From: Hysterium pulicare CBS 123377
Lineage: Eukaryota > Ascomycota > Dothideomycetes > Hysteriales > Hysteriaceae
DNA length: 64,000 bases
Direction of reading: 5' to 3'
Assembly: GCA_000467715.1 (NCBI GenBank)
Contig: AJFK01000240.1
Coordinates: 54,897-118,896 of the forward strand
This document shows positions 36,765 through 48,447 of this stretch, one piece after another. Below the pieces are notes generated by a model, which saw only the letters and a list, made by a program, of their open reading frames with translations, was not told the origin of the DNA and made no database searches. The position numbers were made by a program, and so were the translations under genes. Numbering within the stretch: the stretch's first letter is position 1; every line of letters begins with the position of its first letter.

Positions 36765-37353
36765 ATGTCTCACGATGGCCCTAAGAATCCTGCAAGCTGG
36801 GTTGATGCCACCTTTGCCCTCTTCGTTCTCGTAGATGTCTCCGTCGATGTAATTTTCACGATTTCCATCTATACCATGGCATATTCTTCTGTGCTAATCA
36901 CTACAGGAAATCAATCGTGTAATCCAAGAGGCCTACGACGGAAGCACAGTCAACAGCTACATCTTCTGGCTCGCAGACGATTTTTCGAACGCCCCTCGCC
37001 GAACACGGCACGGGGAACATACACGTGTTGAGAGCGGGACAGAGCCCCCAGTTTCCAAAGATTGGTCATCGCCATTCAAGGGAAAGACGGCTCAAGACGC
37101 TGCAGCATTCTTGAAACAGGCACCAGAGGACCTGGGCGTTGACTTCCATCACTTCGCCGTGCTAGGCCCGGACTTTGAGAAAAGAAGAATCATTACGACA
37201 TATAAGATTGGGGATACGGATTTGAAGGGCGAGGAGCTTGATTCATTGCCGTGTTCGGTGGAACATTCGACACTGTTTTTGTCGTCGTTAGAGAGATACA
37301 TGTGGGAAGAGTACAAGAGTTCTCAGAAGAATGAGGATGAGCCTGTGTCGTAG
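36765..37353 (+). CDS. Small protein of unknown function
   Basis: Two exons, 36765-36848 and 36907-37353, flank a 58 bp intron (GTAATT donor, TACAG acceptor) and encode 176 residues. Splicing joins VDVSVD to EINRVIQEAYDGSTVN in frame, while reading through the intron gives an unrelated sequence, which supports the intron. The protein is soluble and acidic, with no signal peptide or membrane helix. Recognisable patches are YIFWLADDFSNAPRRTRHGE, DLGVDFHHFAVLGPDFEKRR and SLERYMWEEYKSS. I do not recognise the family. A TATA-like element lies about 110 bp upstream. The P450 gene on the other strand is convergent, with stops about 200 bp apart. Confidence 0.7.
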
Positions 37354-37559
37354 CGGGTGCTACTAGTGTATCGTAGAGTCGTCTAGGGTGTATTAGAAAG
37401 TTTCATTCCTTAAAAGAAGATTGCCGTGATATATGACCAGGAAATGCAGATTCATATAGATGTTTGGCACCGCTAAGTTGATAACACAACTTCCAAGCTC
37501 CAATACAGTACTTGAACCGAACACGTCGCTTCCAGCCTAGCACTCCGTAACCAAGATCC

Positions 37560-39187
37560 CTAACCCTTGCGAAGGCCGAGCCGAAGCCTCAACGGCGGTT
37601 TCTCCCTAAAGAGAAAGACCCGCTGCTTCTCGAATTCGAACTCATCATCCAGCAACTTAAGATCAAAATTCCATAGGAAACGACACAAGATCAACTTCAT
37701 CTCAGCATACGCCAGTCCTTTTCCCAGACAGTTTCTGGGTCCAGTGCTGAAGGGCTCAAATACTTCATCTTGGTCGGAAAGCGTTGCGGATGGGCGTTGC
37801 GGATGGTCGGAAGGTAACCAACGTTCGGGGATGAAACGGTCTGGATGAGAAAAATTCGAGGCGGAGCTGTATGCAGCCATCTGATATGTGCTAAGGACCA
37901 TCTTGGATAATAGTTTAGCCTTGCCTTCACGCATAGAAACTCTGGGTCACTTACTCCCCCTGGTACGAAGTAGCCTGATACAGTTTCGCCCCCAGGCGGG
38001 CTCCTCCGCCTTAATCCTCCCGAGAAGGGTGGATACATCCGCAGTCCCTCATCGATGACGCATTGAAGGTACTGTAGTTTTGCCACAGCGCTCATGGTTA
38101 TCCCATTCTCCGTTTTGCAGTGACTTTCGAGCTCTTGGCGCAATTTGCTCAGCACGATGGGATTCTTCGCCAGCAGGTAAATGACACCGGAGAGTGTCGT
38201 TGAGATGGTTTCCGTCCCAGCTGGCAGGATCAACGCCCCGTTAGACTCCATCTCAGCCACAGTCATCGCCTTCTCGTCCTTGTGCCGCAAGATGTACGTC
38301 CAGAAATCCGAGCGGGACGGGTCTTCGCCGTAGGACAGTCGTTGCTGGACCTTCTCTGCACTCAGCCGTACATGGTCCTTGCCCTTCTTTAGATCTTTCC
38401 AGGGGGCAAAAAGCATCAAGAAAGGGAAGAGTGGTCCGAATGCCTTGCAATGGTTCACGTAAGTGACGCTTTTAAAGAAATTCAGGAGCAGGGCGACCCA
38501 TGGATGGAAGTCGCTATTCTCGACACAGCCGAACTGCGTGCTGAATGCGAGGCCACCAATGATATCGAATGCAACATATTCTAGCCAGCGGGCCATGTTG
38601 ACGTCGGTCCCAGCCTCAGCTAGTCGTTGTAGTTGATTGACGAACTGATCGATATGACCCATGATCAGTGCTTCTTGACCACTCAGCGCGCGGTCAGAGA
38701 AGGCATGCGACATCGCACTTCGTTGTCTGGAGTGATCTTCATCAGGAGCGGTGATAAGGTTGTGGGCATCGGGTCGAAGTTTAGCGTAGCCATATCGCTG
38801 AAACTTGCGCGCCGCACCGTGGCCGTAGATGTCCTTCCATGATGTTGAAGTGATGAAGGAGAGCGTGTCTGGCGCTATGCGAATAACGCCACTTTGGTAC
38901 TGTCGATGTAAGTCTCTGACAATAAATGGCTGGCGGCCTTGGATTCCTGATATGGCATTTGGAAGGTGAGATATTGCGCGAATCTTGGGACCCGGGAAAC
39001 GTGCGAGCGGGTGAAGTGTAATGCGATAGAAAGCTCGAGCTACAAAGTATGCGGGAATCTATCTTGGTGTCAAAAGGCGGCGTGAGAGAGAGAGGAATAC
39101 AATACCTACCATAAGCAAGATAGCGCTGAACAAAGCCGAGATGGAGAGGCCACGAACGATATCAATCGGCGGAGAGATGCCTGCCAT
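37560..39187 (-). CDS. Cytochrome P450 monooxygenase
   Basis: Haem-thiolate monooxygenase anchored in the ER membrane; substrate unknown. Three exons (39110-39187, 37955-39058, 37560-37901) with 51 and 53 bp introns give 507 residues. The first exon is the membrane anchor (SISALFSAILLM). Exon 2 continues with FYRITLHPLARFPGPKIRAI (Pro-rich hinge), WKDIYGHG, the I-helix oxygen-binding motif AGTET (306-310) and the K-helix E-G-L-R (363-366). Exon 3 has PERW (419-422) and the haem loop FSTGPRNCLGKG with Cys452. All catalytic landmarks are present and the length is normal. The neighbour upstream is a decayed aldo-keto reductase, so the pair may be the remnant of a small pathway. Confidence 0.95.
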
Positions 39188-39675
39188 GATGTGGTCAACG
39201 CACCTGCGAGATGCAAGCAAAGTACGTTCAGCACTGTGGGGGGCTGGAGGAGCCAAAGAATTAAGTAGACTTTGAGACGCGCTTTGAGGCGAGGCAAGCC
39301 GTACTATCCCAGGATTCGGGCATGGAAAGACTCAAATTCGGCAGGTGCAATAGAAAGTGTTCGAGCAGGGTTGTAGCTTATAATACATAATCGTTGGGGT
39401 TGTCGATGGACCATTCCGGTGCGTATTCGCCGTCCATAGGTGCTGTATAATATATTCACAACGATGCTGTGCCGTAACCGAACTGACGGAACCCGAATTG
39501 CAACGGGGAGTGGGGTTCGTACATACCAGCGGTAAGCCAGAACAGACTCACAGCTGACTGGTGGATTTACTGCTGGGCAGCACTTCCCGCGTTGGTATTT
39601 GAACTCGCATCATCTTGTTAGAACTCTGCAAGAGCATACCATAATCCTGCGATCGTACATATTCCTGCTCATACC
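39188..39675. other. Divergent gap between P450 and aldo-keto reductase relic
   Basis: 488 bp. It would serve as promoter for the P450 gene and formerly for the reductase. No element can be named with confidence. Confidence 0.45.
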
Positions 39676-40770
39676 ATGCGTATCATTCTCGGTCACGAAG
39701 CTGGAAAGATACGGTATGGGCTACAGTGGCATACACTCAGTCACAAGATCCCTTCCGAAGAGCAGGCTTTCGAAGCTATGCGCGCAGCGGTAGATATAGG
39801 GTGTCTGATCTAGGATGGGGCTGAGTTTTATGGTCCTCCCGAGTATAACTCACTTGTCCTGGGGAAGAACTTCTTCACCAAGTATCCCGACTACGCAGAC
39901 AAAGTTGTCCTGAACATCAAGGGCGCCACTTAGCCTAACTTCATGCCCAATGGCACCCCTGAATTCGTCAAGAAGAGTGTAGAGAATTGCCTGGAGCAGT
40001 TGGGAGGAATAGCTAAAATCGCAATGTTCGAGAGTGCAAGAAGAGACTTGGGTGTACCCTTGGAGACCACGCTCGGCACCCTTAAGGCTATGATTGAAGA
40101 GGGCAAGATCGGAAGTGTCGTATTGAGCCAAGTCAACGCAAACACGATTCGGGAAGCATCGAAGATCGTTAGCATTGCGGCAGTAGAGATTGAGCTCTCG
40201 CTATGGTGTACTGAGCCGCTCACCAACGGTATCACAAGCACATGTGCAGAGCTTGGAATTCCGATCCTCACGTAAGCCACCACCGTCTCTTCTTCTCTTC
40301 TTCTCTCTTTTCTTAGGCATTTCGATTCAGTATACGCTGTTGAAAGCGGCCAGTTATTTTCCCATCGGCCGAGGTATGTTTACTGGGAAGCTCCGGTCCA
40401 TTGATTTGGCGGAGAAGAATATTCGCAAGACTTTTCCGAGGTACCAGCCAGGCAAGTTTGAAGTTAACTTTGCCTTTGTCGAGCAGATTGGGGTCTTAGT
40501 AGCCAAGAAAGACTGCAGCCCTGCCAAGTTGGCCTTGGAATGGCTGCTTACTTTGTGGGTATGCCAGAGATCACTCCAATCCCCGGAGCGAGTATCATCC
40601 AATCAATATCCTACCGAAGTAGGGGCCAGAAGCTGATATAATTTCGTGATCTAGCTTCCGTAGAGTATGTGAAAGAGAATGCGATGGCGGTGGAGCTGAG
40701 TGACGAAGAGATGGCGGCTATAGATGAGATCCTCTCGAAGTCATTCCCCCGAGCAACGCATCTGCCATGA
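39676..40770 (+). pseudogene. Decayed aldo-keto reductase (pyridoxal-reductase-like)
   Basis: Similarity to the yeast/fungal AKR family typified by pyridoxal reductase runs across the whole segment: SEEQAFEAMRAAVDIGC, EFYGPPEYNSLVLGKNFF, ESARRDLGVPLE, VEIELSLWCTEPLTNGI, then YFPIGRGMFTGKLRS, TFPRYQPGKFEVNFAFV and finally AMAVELSDEEMAAIDEIL with stop at 40768. In-frame TAG codons interrupt it at 39811 (where relatives have Trp) and 39931. A possible intron (GTAAGC at 40272) separates the halves but no acceptor restores the frame cleanly. A further frameshift lies near 40555, before MPEITPIPGASI. These independent lesions indicate a pseudogene. Confidence 0.85.
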
Positions 40771-41945
40771 TCGCGCTCAAATTCTGCCAAGGCATCTTTC
40801 GATTCTTTTTATAGTACGAGATTCTTATAACGTTGGATGTATAAATCGTCTTTTCCTCTTTTCCCTGGTTTGTCTATTCTTTAAAAATAACGGTGGCTCA
40901 CAACGGGAACGTTCTAAAGGAAGGTTAAGAACGGGCACAGGCCCCGCTTCAGCCCTTACTCACCTCTGCGATCCCACTGGCTAACAGCATAAATAACGGA
41001 TAGACGTAGTGAATTATATTCCAAGAGCTGTCGTTGGAGTGGAAAAGGTAGGGAAGCCTATGTGTCAACATTTCCTGCGAACTATCCCGTTTTCTTTCAC
41101 GATAGGTTTCGCGACACGGCCTTGAGCTTTGGACAGATATCGGACTAGACATTCCTTGCGCCTCGAACCGCCTAGTACAATCGGCATTTATCTCCTACCG
41201 ATCAAAGTCGACCAGGCTCCTCGTCGATTCGCCCGGTGAACTGTTTAAGGTAGCGGTGGGTGGAAGTGGCATTAAGGTTAGAAGCTAGAGCTTCAAGGCC
41301 TTCTCCGCAGCAGGCTACCGGTCATTCACCGTTCTCATCTATCAAATTCTCTATTGGTCATCTTCAACAACTAAGTTTATCTAGAGCATTTCTTCTCTTT
41401 TTCATGCCGTGCCTTGGCCTAACTCCAGACCACCGAAGGGAAAGGCTCTCGCTACTACCTACCTCAGCCCTACGGAGTACATACATCCACCCTTCATGTT
41501 GATCAGGGTCTAGCCCGTCAAAAAAAGCGTAAAGCTTGGCAATCTGGGGCTGAGTTTCTGCTCTTGCGACCTCATGGTATCTTTACTCCGAAGTTCCCTT
41601 GGCAAGCTCCCACCACCTGAATTCGCCAGCCATTGGGAAGTGAAATCTGCAGCCACAATCGCTAACCACCTGCACATATTTCGTATCCGGGTAACAGCCC
41701 TTATCAATTGGTTCGACTGACTCGGAAAAGAAAATACCAAGGAGTGCCACAACATCGCCTTACCAGCACCACTATTGAATCCTCAGGATGGCACATGTTC
41801 GAGCCCGCAAAATGGACTCGCGAGATATGGACCTCGTACGGCTGAAGAATCTTGGCTTGATACAGCCTCAGAGGATATATCTTTGTATCACCCTGCGCCG
41901 CCGTCGTTGCTGGTCTCAAGTGTTTTGGATTTCCAAGCCCTCACC
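40771..41945. other. Intergenic region upstream of the VWA gene
   Basis: About 1.2 kb with no supported gene. The frame of the VWA protein is open back to 41775 but has no ATG there and the translated extra sequence is not protein-like, so it is treated as 5' leader. Confidence 0.5.
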
Positions 41946-44192
41946 ATGAAAATCAGCCTCATCACATGCCTTTCATTGGCAACAGTTGCCTTTGCATCTC
42001 CCCTCGCTCGTCGTGGTCTCTCCAAATGCAAAAACCTCCAGGCCACCTCAAACAATGGTGGTCGAAAAATTGGTATCGTCATCGATGAGTCCGGGTCCAT
42101 GGAAGAGACCGATCCGTACAATTTGCGAATTGTTGCGGGTGAGGCTGTTAACAACTGGCTCATCACCTCAAAAGAAGCCGGCGGCAGCAGGAAAGAAGAT
42201 TTGGTCACTGTTGTTGGCTTTGATGATACTGCTATGCTTCTCTATCCTCTCGGAGACCCAAGCGGCGCGGATAAGGTCTTCGACCAGATCGAAGCTCTTG
42301 GGGGCACTTACATTGCGGGAGGTGTCCAAAAAGCTATGAGCGAACTCACGGAATCTGGGCATGATCCCACGGCAAATCGTACTGGTATTGTCGTCTTGAC
42401 AGATGGCGCAGATTCGGACACTATTACTCTTGTCGACACCATCAACCAATGTGGCCAACAAGGCATTCGAGTGTCTTTCGGCTTCCTGACCTACGACGCA
42501 TCTTATCAGGATACGGATGTCTTGACCGCGATCCTTGGGACCGGAGGAATGTATGCAACTATTGACGGAGCCACAGCCCAGAACGCTTTCGTCAACCTCA
42601 TGCTCGTGCATGGATTGACAGACCAGGATAATCCTTCCAAGAACTCTACTACCTTATACAACGGACTATCACTTGCTTCCATTCTCGATAGCTCGGGTTC
42701 AAATACTCTCACTTATTCAGCCGAAGACAACGAACGTCTAACCTTCACCATTACAAGCGTTACCGCAGGGGATCTGACCGCTACTGCTAATGATGCAAGT
42801 GGAAAGCAGCTTGGCACGACACAGATCTCTTCGTACGGCTATGCAACCGACCTTATCGTTACTGCAGCTTCTGCAGGAGACCTACATCTAAAGGTCGAGG
42901 GCGCGTCCGGCCAGACGGATGCAGTGTTCATCGTCGGCGTCAATTCCTCGATCCCGCTTCAAAATTGTACTTTAGGAGATGTCCATACAGGGCTTACCAA
43001 GGGTGCTAAAGCTGGCATTGGTATTTCCGTTCCGCTCATTCTTGGTCTTCTCGGTGCCGGTTCATTCTTTCTGTGGAAGTATTGGAAGGGAATCCCCAAA
43101 ATCCCTGCAGGTACATCACCGCCCACTTATAATCCAAACGCGCCCAACGCAGACTACCCCGAGTACAAGCAACCGTACGTTCAAACGGACTCCAATCTTC
43201 CAACACCCAGTCCGCAAGCTACGAACACGCATCCAGGCTGGTCTATACCTCCCATTCATCCTCCAAAATGGCCCAAATGGAACAAGCCCAGCAAAGACGG
43301 AAACCCAAACCAGCCACAAAGCGACTCCAATCCTCAAAACTTCAACCAACAAGATCCTTCTCATCCCAACCAGCTTGACCCATCCCATCCAGCTCAAGCA
43401 GACCCGTCGAATCCTCCCCAGACTGATCCATGGCATCCGAACCAAATCGATCCATCTCATCCCCCACCTCAACTCGATCCTTCACATCCCCCTCCACAAG
43501 TCGATCCCTCGCACCCAAATCAACTAGACCCCTCTCACCCGCCCCAAACCGACCCTTCCAACCCTCCGCATACGGATCCTTCAAATCAGCCTCCGCAAAC
43601 CGATCCGAACCCCAACGGTCCAAATCAAAACCCACCACACCATCCCCATCTCCCGCGCTTCAGGCTGTGGGGTAGACGCAGGAGGAATAGTAAGGATGAC
43701 GAAGACCAGAACCAGAATCAACCGCCTGCAGGAAACACTTCCGTCGTTGGTTCAGCCGCTTCTCCGCCTCCACAAGGCCAACAGTATGCGACTCCACCAG
43801 GCGTAGCCGGTCCTCAGACACAGCAACAGCAACTATACACGCCGTCTCAATTCTCCGCTCCGACCCCCATCTCATCTCCCCCACCCCAGACAACAACACC
43901 CCAGCCTCACTACGCCGCCCCATCAAACATGAGCTCTCCACACCAAACCTACACTGTTCCTGCCGGTGCTCATCAGCAGCAGTACACGTACTCTCCACCA
44001 CCAGCCCTCCAATACCAGCAATCCTCGAACTCAACGGCCGTGGAGCTGCAAGAGCAAAGGCAGCAGTATAATGCCAGTCCCATTCAACACCATCACGCCG
44101 AGCTCTCGTCGACTGCTAGGGTCTCGGATGAGGATGCTATTAGTCCTGCTGCGCCTGCGGGGGGAGCTTTGAGACCGTATGCTGGGACGTAG
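41946..44192 (+). CDS. VWA-domain cell-surface protein with proline-rich repeat tail
   Basis: Predicted type I membrane protein of 748 residues from a single exon. A signal peptide (MKISLITCLSLATVAFA, residues 1-18) justifies the ATG at 41946. A von Willebrand factor A domain (about 40-230) has an intact metal-ion site: DESGSM (Asp47, Ser49, Ser51), a Thr in GGTYIAGG and TDGAD. A beta-rich region follows (about 235-345), then one membrane helix (GIGISVPLILGLLGAGSFFL, about 357-381). The long tail is disordered: Pro/Gln/Asn-rich, with about eleven DPSHP-type repeats, a basic patch (RLWGRRRRNSKDD) and Gln/Tyr-rich sequence. The layout suggests an adhesion or matrix-sensing receptor. The ligand and function are unknown. 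Confidence 0.85.
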   Translation: MKISLITCLSLATVAFASPLARRGLSKCKNLQATSNNGGRKIGIVIDESGSMEETDPYNLRIVAGEAVNNWLITSKEAGGSRKEDLVTVVGFDDTAMLLYPLGDPSGADKVFDQIEALGGTYIAGGVQKAMSELTESGHDPTANRTGIVVLTDGADSDTITLVDTINQCGQQGIRVSFGFLTYDASYQDTDVLTAILGTGGMYATIDGATAQNAFVNLMLVHGLTDQDNPSKNSTTLYNGLSLASILDSSGSNTLTYSAEDNERLTFTITSVTAGDLTATANDASGKQLGTTQISSYGYATDLIVTAASAGDLHLKVEGASGQTDAVFIVGVNSSIPLQNCTLGDVHTGLTKGAKAGIGISVPLILGLLGAGSFFLWKYWKGIPKIPAGTSPPTYNPNAPNADYPEYKQPYVQTDSNLPTPSPQATNTHPGWSIPPIHPPKWPKWNKPSKDGNPNQPQSDSNPQNFNQQDPSHPNQLDPSHPAQADPSNPPQTDPWHPNQIDPSHPPPQLDPSHPPPQVDPSHPNQLDPSHPPQTDPSNPPHTDPSNQPPQTDPNPNGPNQNPPHHPHLPRFRLWGRRRRNSKDDEDQNQNQPPAGNTSVVGSAASPPPQGQQYATPPGVAGPQTQQQQLYTPSQFSAPTPISSPPPQTTTPQPHYAAPSNMSSPHQTYTVPAGAHQQQYTYSPPPALQYQQSSNSTAVELQEQRQQYNASPIQHHHAELSSTARVSDEDAISPAAPAGGALRPYAGT
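43351..43620 (+). repeat. Coding repeat: about 11 copies of a DPSHP-type 7-9 residue unit
   Basis: Inside the VWA gene (residues about 469-558). Units follow the pattern D-P-[SW]-[HN]-P-(P)-x-Q-[LVTAI]. Spacing varies by one or two residues and codons differ between copies, so the array is not recent. It is expected to be disordered and possibly length-variable between strains. Confidence 0.85.
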
Positions 44193-44579
44193 GGAGGGGC
44201 TGGGTGAGTTTATGAGGTGGATGGATGGGTGGAGGGGACAGTCTAGCTTTGTTGGATGAAAGAATGAGGGTTTTCGTATTGTGGAATTGGGACGATGGAG
44301 TTTTTTAATTGCACGAGTTGGAGGGAATATTTGAAAGCTTTTGGATTCTTTGAGTCTTTAGATCAGATTGTTTGCGTCGATTTGCGCCGGTCATGGATTT
44401 CTGCGATGCGCGCTAGATACCTTTCTCCTTCGTTTCTCCGATTTTTTGTTTATTTCAGTCCTCACGGCTTAGCTACTACATATCTCACTCATGAAGAAAC
44501 TAATTAATGACTCCTGAAGATCACTGCCTTCCATGACATCTCACTTAGTCCTTCTCCCCTCTCTTTCACCACAAAACTC
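44193..44579. other. Convergent 3' region
   Basis: 387 bp between the stop codons of the VWA gene (+) and the triple-hydrolase gene (-). No feature is recognised. Confidence 0.5.
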
Positions 44580-47500
44580 CTACACAAAAGCCCCAACAGC
44601 CATCCCCAACCCACTCACATCCTCAAACCCATGCCAATGCCCACAACCCCTGAGCACCACACACCTCGCATCCGCCATCCTCCCCACCAATCCCTTCACA
44701 TACTCCACAGGACTCACTTTATCCTCGTCTCCCGTCACAACAAGCGTCGGACACTTAATCTCCTCGACTTTAACCTCCGTCTCCGCGGATCCAGCTAGCG
44801 CCGTACAGCCCTTCGCATAACCCTCCGGATCCTGAGAAAGAAGGGATTGGAGCACGGCTGCGTAGGCGAGCGGATTTTCGCTCTGTGTTCGAGATGATGT
44901 TCCGGCTATGGCTACTGTCTCTGCTACGGCGCTCATACCGCCTTTTCGAACGGCTTCTGCGCGCTTCACACTGCCCTCGGCTCCTGCTTTGGGAGGAGGA
45001 GATGGGGGAGGACCGATCAGAACTAATTTCTTCACTAGTTCCGGGTGCTGCGTTGCGAATGTCTCGGCGATTAGACAGCCCATGGAGTGAGCCACCACTA
45101 CAGCACCGCCTTGGAGATCGAATCTCGAATGCGTGAAGAGTGCGTGCAAGTCCACTGCTAGCGATTGGATTGATATGATAGAGGATGCTTTTGTGGGCGA
45201 CAGACCGTGGCCTTCAAGGTCGTAGAGGATGCCTTTGTGGGTGGACTTTAAGTTTGTGCTGGAGAGGAGAGGCGTGTAAAATGTGTTCGTGCCGCCTAGA
45301 CCGTGGATGAAGACTATTGGGGCACCAGTTGGTGAGCCTACAGTCTTCACGTGGAGGCGTTTGGAGTTTAGGGTTGTGAGACCAAGCCCGCCGTTTGTGA
45401 TGCTGAGGTTGTGGATTGGGATAACGGAGGATTCTGCGAGACGGCTTTGCACGTGGTTGGAGGCTGTATGGTCTGCGATCTTGTTCCGGAGAGTTCCGAG
45501 ACCGGAGACAGATATCTCGATTACGTCGCCTGGATGTAGGAATTGAGGTGGCTTGAGACCGAAACCTACGCCTGCCGGTGTGCCTGTCGCGATGACGTCT
45601 CCTGGTTGGAGGGTCTGAGATCCCGACAGGGTCTTGATGAGAGTGTGTACGGAGAAGATGAGATCTTCCGTCGTGCCTTCCTGTCTGAGTTCGCCATTGA
45701 CTTTCGTTTGGAGTTTCAGGACTCGAGGCAGGTCTTTTGCGGGGACGGCGATGGGACCCATGGGACAGAAGGTATCTCCTGACTTGCCAATGTAGAATTG
45801 TTTGTGGTCGCGTTGTTTCTCGCGCGCCGTTACATCGTTGATGATTGTGTAGCCCCAAACATGCTCTCCGGCGGAGGCTTCAGAGATCTGATGTCCACCC
45901 TTCCCGATTATAACGCCTATCTCGCCTTCGTAATCTAAGGTAGAAGTGAAGTCCTTGAGAGGCAAGATTTCTTCGCCATGAGCGATGATAGATGTTGCTC
46001 GTTTTGTGAAGACTACTGGATGCGATGGCATGTCCACCTTGTCACTGGCGTCGTAACCGCTGGCGTTGAACTCTTTAGCATGTTCCGAGTAGTTCTTGCC
46101 GATTGCTAAGACGTCCCGTCCACTGATTGGCGGTAGGAGTTTTACTGAGTCTAGTGGGAATGCAGGTCCGGCGGGAATAATGTTCTCGGAGCCAATCTCG
46201 ATTACTTCGTAGAGATTTGATAGTGATGTTCCGGAAGCATAAGCCAGAGGCGTAATGGTATTATTCTCATGATCCAAATGGCCAATTCGACTGCGATTCG
46301 TGCCATCATCAAACACATAAGCAACATAGTGGGTCAGTGAATCTGCTTTTGGCTGATCCATAGCTCTCGGAGCTTCGGTCTGAGCCATTTCGTCGGAGGA
46401 TAACTTGTGTACTCTCCCGTTGATCAGTATGGCGTTGAGCTTGTCATGTTTCTGAAGAACCGTGATGTCGTCAAGCGGATCCCCATCGACTAAAATAAGA
46501 TCGGCAAAGTATCCCGGTAAGATTTTCCCTAGTTCGTCTTCGCGCATGAAAAGCTTGGCAACGCCTGCTGTCGCAGCCAGGATAGACTCCATGGGGGTGA
46601 AATCGAGCAGGTTGACAAAATGTTCCAAGTCCCTGGCGTAGGTGCCATGAGGTGTCCATCTATGTCCTTGTTAGTAAGTGTTTAAAACAACATGAGTTCC
46701 TTAGCTTACGCAAAGCCATAGTCCCCTCCGGGAAGCACAGTGATGCCCCTTCTGTGCATTTCGCGCAGTCCCTTGATCGCTACATCTAGTTCTTTCTTAT
46801 ATCCGACCTGTTCTGCTTTCTCGAACGAGTAGCCAAAGTTCTGGGATTCATAGAGGGTTGCAATAAGCCAATTGATACCCGGCGCTACGATATGTTTCTC
46901 CCTGTTCTTCTCCAACATGTCCATTCCTTCATCGTCAATCCAACTTGCGTGATAGATGATATCAACTCCATGCTTGATGCACATCTTCACGCTATCGCGA
47001 GCGCGAGCATGTGCGCAGAGCCTAATTCCTTTCCGATGGGCTTCATCCACACAGGCAGCTGTTTCTTCATCTGAGAAGTAGCAATCTTGAGCACTCCTCG
47101 TTTCTGTGATCTCCTCCCCTGACATACTAAGCTTGATTGAATCGACGCCAAGTTTGATATGATGTCGAATCACTTCTCGCATTTCCAAGGGCCCCTTAGC
47201 AAAGGCTGTGATGCCCGGTACGAGCTCGCCGTCCGGAACAGCCATTTCCTTTCCATTAGCAAGATATCGTGGGCCGGGTAGGTCGCCATTGTTGATGGCA
47301 TCCCTGATTACACAGTCTAGTCTTTCCTTTGCCGATGCAGCTCCAAAGCACATGGTATATCCAGAATCAAGGTATGTCTTCGCGGATCTTGCAGTCAACA
47401 GCGTGTGTTCCTCCACTCCAAGCTCGCCTAGCTTCCCTAGGTCGCCATTGTTCCATGTGAAGTGGGTATGTGCGTCACCGAGACCGCTCATCAGTGTTCT

Positions 47501-47856
47501 GCCTTTGCCTGGGATGACTCGAACACTGGCATCGTTTGCGATCTGTTTCTTGTTCGGAACTTCGCCGACATAACGAATTCTTTCGCCTGGTACTAGTCAG
47601 GACTTCTCTACATCAGCCAAGAGGCAGGTTGTACAGTACCTTCAATATAAACATCCCCTCTGTACGGGTCTCGCCCTGTGCTATCTAATATATTGACATC
47701 TTGAAAGAGAATCTTAGAATTGGACGGTGTCCCTTTGATCTGGTAACTCTTTGGCTTTAGTGAGGGGTCAAAATGAACGTCTTCGTATGGTCTCCGCGGC
47801 TCTTTCGTCGAAATGCCATTTGTTATCACTCCATTGGTCACTGCTGAGGGAGCCAT
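44580..47856 (-). CDS. Triple fusion: amidohydrolase + FAH domain + alpha/beta hydrolase
   Basis: One 1057-residue protein from three exons (47640-47856, 46710-47586, 44580-46659) with 53 and 50 bp introns, all in frame. Module 1 (about 50-450) is an imidazolonepropionase/prolidase-type amidohydrolase with DAHTHF (His112, His114), Lys224 in DSIKLSMSG, His265, His285 and Asp361 in GGDYGFA, a complete metal-centre set. Module 2 (about 545-760) is a fumarylacetoacetate-hydrolase domain with AIGKNYSEH, LDYEGEIGVIIGKGG (Glu609, Glu611), YTIINDVTARE (Asp640) and IATGTPAGVG. Module 3 (about 800-1057) is an alpha/beta hydrolase with IHGLGGT, nucleophile Ser890 in AHSMG, an Asp in GDEDKVSP and His1039 in GCGHWHGF. 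No signal peptide is visible. Modules 2 and 3 share one uninterrupted exon, so the fusion is not a splicing guess. A catabolic role on aromatic or amide substrates is inferred from the families. Confidence 0.9.
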
Positions 47857-48447
47857 GTTGCAATATTGTCAGGAATGACTTCAATGAGTAAGATGCAGAA
47901 CTATGGGGAGCAAGAGACATCCGCTTCACAAATAGCCGTTTTGATGGCGTCAGGGAGGTGCTTGTCAGTGCTAAGTGGTATATCGGGTGAAGTCCGCTGT
48001 TGTGACGTCTTGCGCAGGATTTGTGCTCAATGGCTAGGGGTACAGAAGCCCTGCACTGCGGCAGTAACAACATCACCATTCCTTTCTGGCAATGGCGGTA
48101 GAAACCGTCCATTAGGGAATGCATATGCTGATGGTAGAGATGGGGAACTTGGATGAATAGGGATTGATCGACTATAGATTTGCGGGGTTGAAAGGTTGAG
48201 AACGTGGGGTAAGCGGGAGGACTAAGTGCGTGTCTCCAACACAGCATTATTCCCGGGAGGGGCAGCCAATGTTAATCGGTAGTTAGGAATCTAAAATTAT
48301 GCAGTAGCAGGTGTGATTAATAGGTTGATGGTTCATTGGAACCAGGAGCCGCGGCTGTAGTCAACAAGTAACTCGTGCAGCTCTTCATCTCTACTCCGCA
48401 AAAATACGAAACCGCGAATCTTATGGTTTGAGCAAACACCGCCGCAT
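47857..48447. other. Intergenic region between hydrolase fusion and sac1
   Basis: 591 bp: promoter of the fusion gene and 3' flank of sac1. Minus-strand frames here (for example 47768-48247) overlap the fusion gene start in another frame and are discounted. Confidence 0.5.

Noticed and set aside
41775-41945. Upstream extension of the VWA frame
   Set aside because: Begins with TTG, and the ATG at 41946 gives a proper signal peptide.
42979-43527. 182-codon frame in another frame of the VWA gene
   Set aside because: Produced by the low-complexity Pro/His repeats; no motif, and the main frame has a full domain structure.
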